From: CAZUTK01 sp964623265
GTDB lineage: Bacteria; Electryoneota; B3-LCP
Assembly (NCBI GenBank): GCA_964623265.1
Contig: CAZUTK010000080.1
Span: 1-12,203 of the forward strand
Length of the DNA stretch: 12,203 nt
Reading direction: 5' to 3'
Positions within the stretch are counted from its first letter, which is position 1, and every line of letters begins with the position of its first letter. Below, one piece after another: positions 12,068-12,203 of the stretch. Both the position numbers and the translations under genes were made by a program. Below the pieces are notes generated by a model. It saw only the letters and a program-made list of their open reading frames with translations, was not told the origin of the DNA and did no database searches.

Positions 12068-12203
12068 AATCGAGGCGATTGGCAGAGCCTGCGCGATCTT
12101 AATAGAGGTGTTTCGGGAGATCGCCCCGCTGATGGTTCCCGGAACCCCCGCTCGTGATCTTGACAGTTTCATTGAGGAGAGCATCCGCCGCAGGGGCGGA
12201 AGG
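12042..12203 (+). CDS. map: Methionine aminopeptidase, N-terminal part (cut by window end)
   Basis: The first 54 codons of a type I methionine aminopeptidase, open to the last base. ATG 12042 opens MITLKTQREIEAIGRACAIL, matching the family start IxLKTxxEIExMRxAGxIv. It continues VFREIAPLMVPGTPARDLD and FIEESIRRRGG, corresponding to the helix and PGxTTxELD segment before the catalytic domain. The enzyme removes the initiator Met from nascent chains at the ribosome. The metal ligands would lie beyond the window. The start lies inside adk, overlapping it by 26 bases in another frame; a GTG at 12064 is out of frame. The adk-map order after secY is common. Confidence 0.9.
   Translation, partial: MITLKTQREIEAIGRACAILIEVFREIAPLMVPGTPARDLDSFIEESIRRRGGR

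Noticed and set aside
1..12203. CRISPR array, tRNA, rRNA or insertion sequence
   Set aside because: No spaced direct repeats, tRNA cloverleaf, rRNA sequence or transposase was seen. The cassette at 56-746 has no visible terminal repeats or integrase.

Overview
The window is one continuous plus-strand block covering the end of the str operon and the S10-spc ribosomal protein cluster. The order is tuf (last codons), two non-ribosomal genes, rpsJ-rplC-rplD-rplW-rplB-rpsS-rplV-rpsC-rplP-rpmC-rpsQ, then rplN-rplX-rplE-rpsN-rpsH-rplF-rplR-rpsE-rpmD-rplO-secY-adk-map (map is cut by the window end). Gene order is canonical for Bacteria. Nearly all genes abut or overlap by a few bases, and I see no convincing internal terminator, so a long shared transcript is likely. 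UAG, UGA and UAA all serve as normal stops.

The organism is a bacterium of moderate GC (sampled ribosomal stretches are about 50-78% GC). S14 is the short zinc-ribbon form, L24 ends in a CxxC...CxxC knuckle, and Adk has a zinc-type LID. L2 reads DHPM rather than DHPH in its catalytic-loop signature, which I associate from memory with Bacteroidetes and relatives. With the lysine/alanine-rich N-terminal extension on L5, this suggests, tentatively, an uncultured FCB-type lineage. The phylum is inference.

Positions 56-746, between tuf and rpsJ, are the accessory part. This stretch is visibly AT-richer than the rest and holds a two-gene cassette: an 80-residue protein of unknown function and an overlapping retropepsin-like aspartic protease that carries an in-frame UAG at codon 30. 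A perfect 22-bp palindrome lies in the first gene.

Positions 747-5743 are the S10 part and 5821-11390 the spc part. The 77-bp gap between them (5744-5820), where E. coli splits the two operons, can form two hairpins just before the rplN ribosome-binding site. No gap between genes exceeds 80 bp. SecY, the translocon core, follows the ribosomal genes. Adenylate kinase follows it and is split by a frameshift lying exactly on the heptamer G GGA AAC. The methionine aminopeptidase start overlaps the end of adk.

The most interesting points are the adk frameshift on a slippery heptamer, the inserted protease cassette with its amber codon, the palindrome, the L5 tail and the structured rpsQ-rplN leader. 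The two gene lesions could be sequencing or assembly errors, and reads would settle that.
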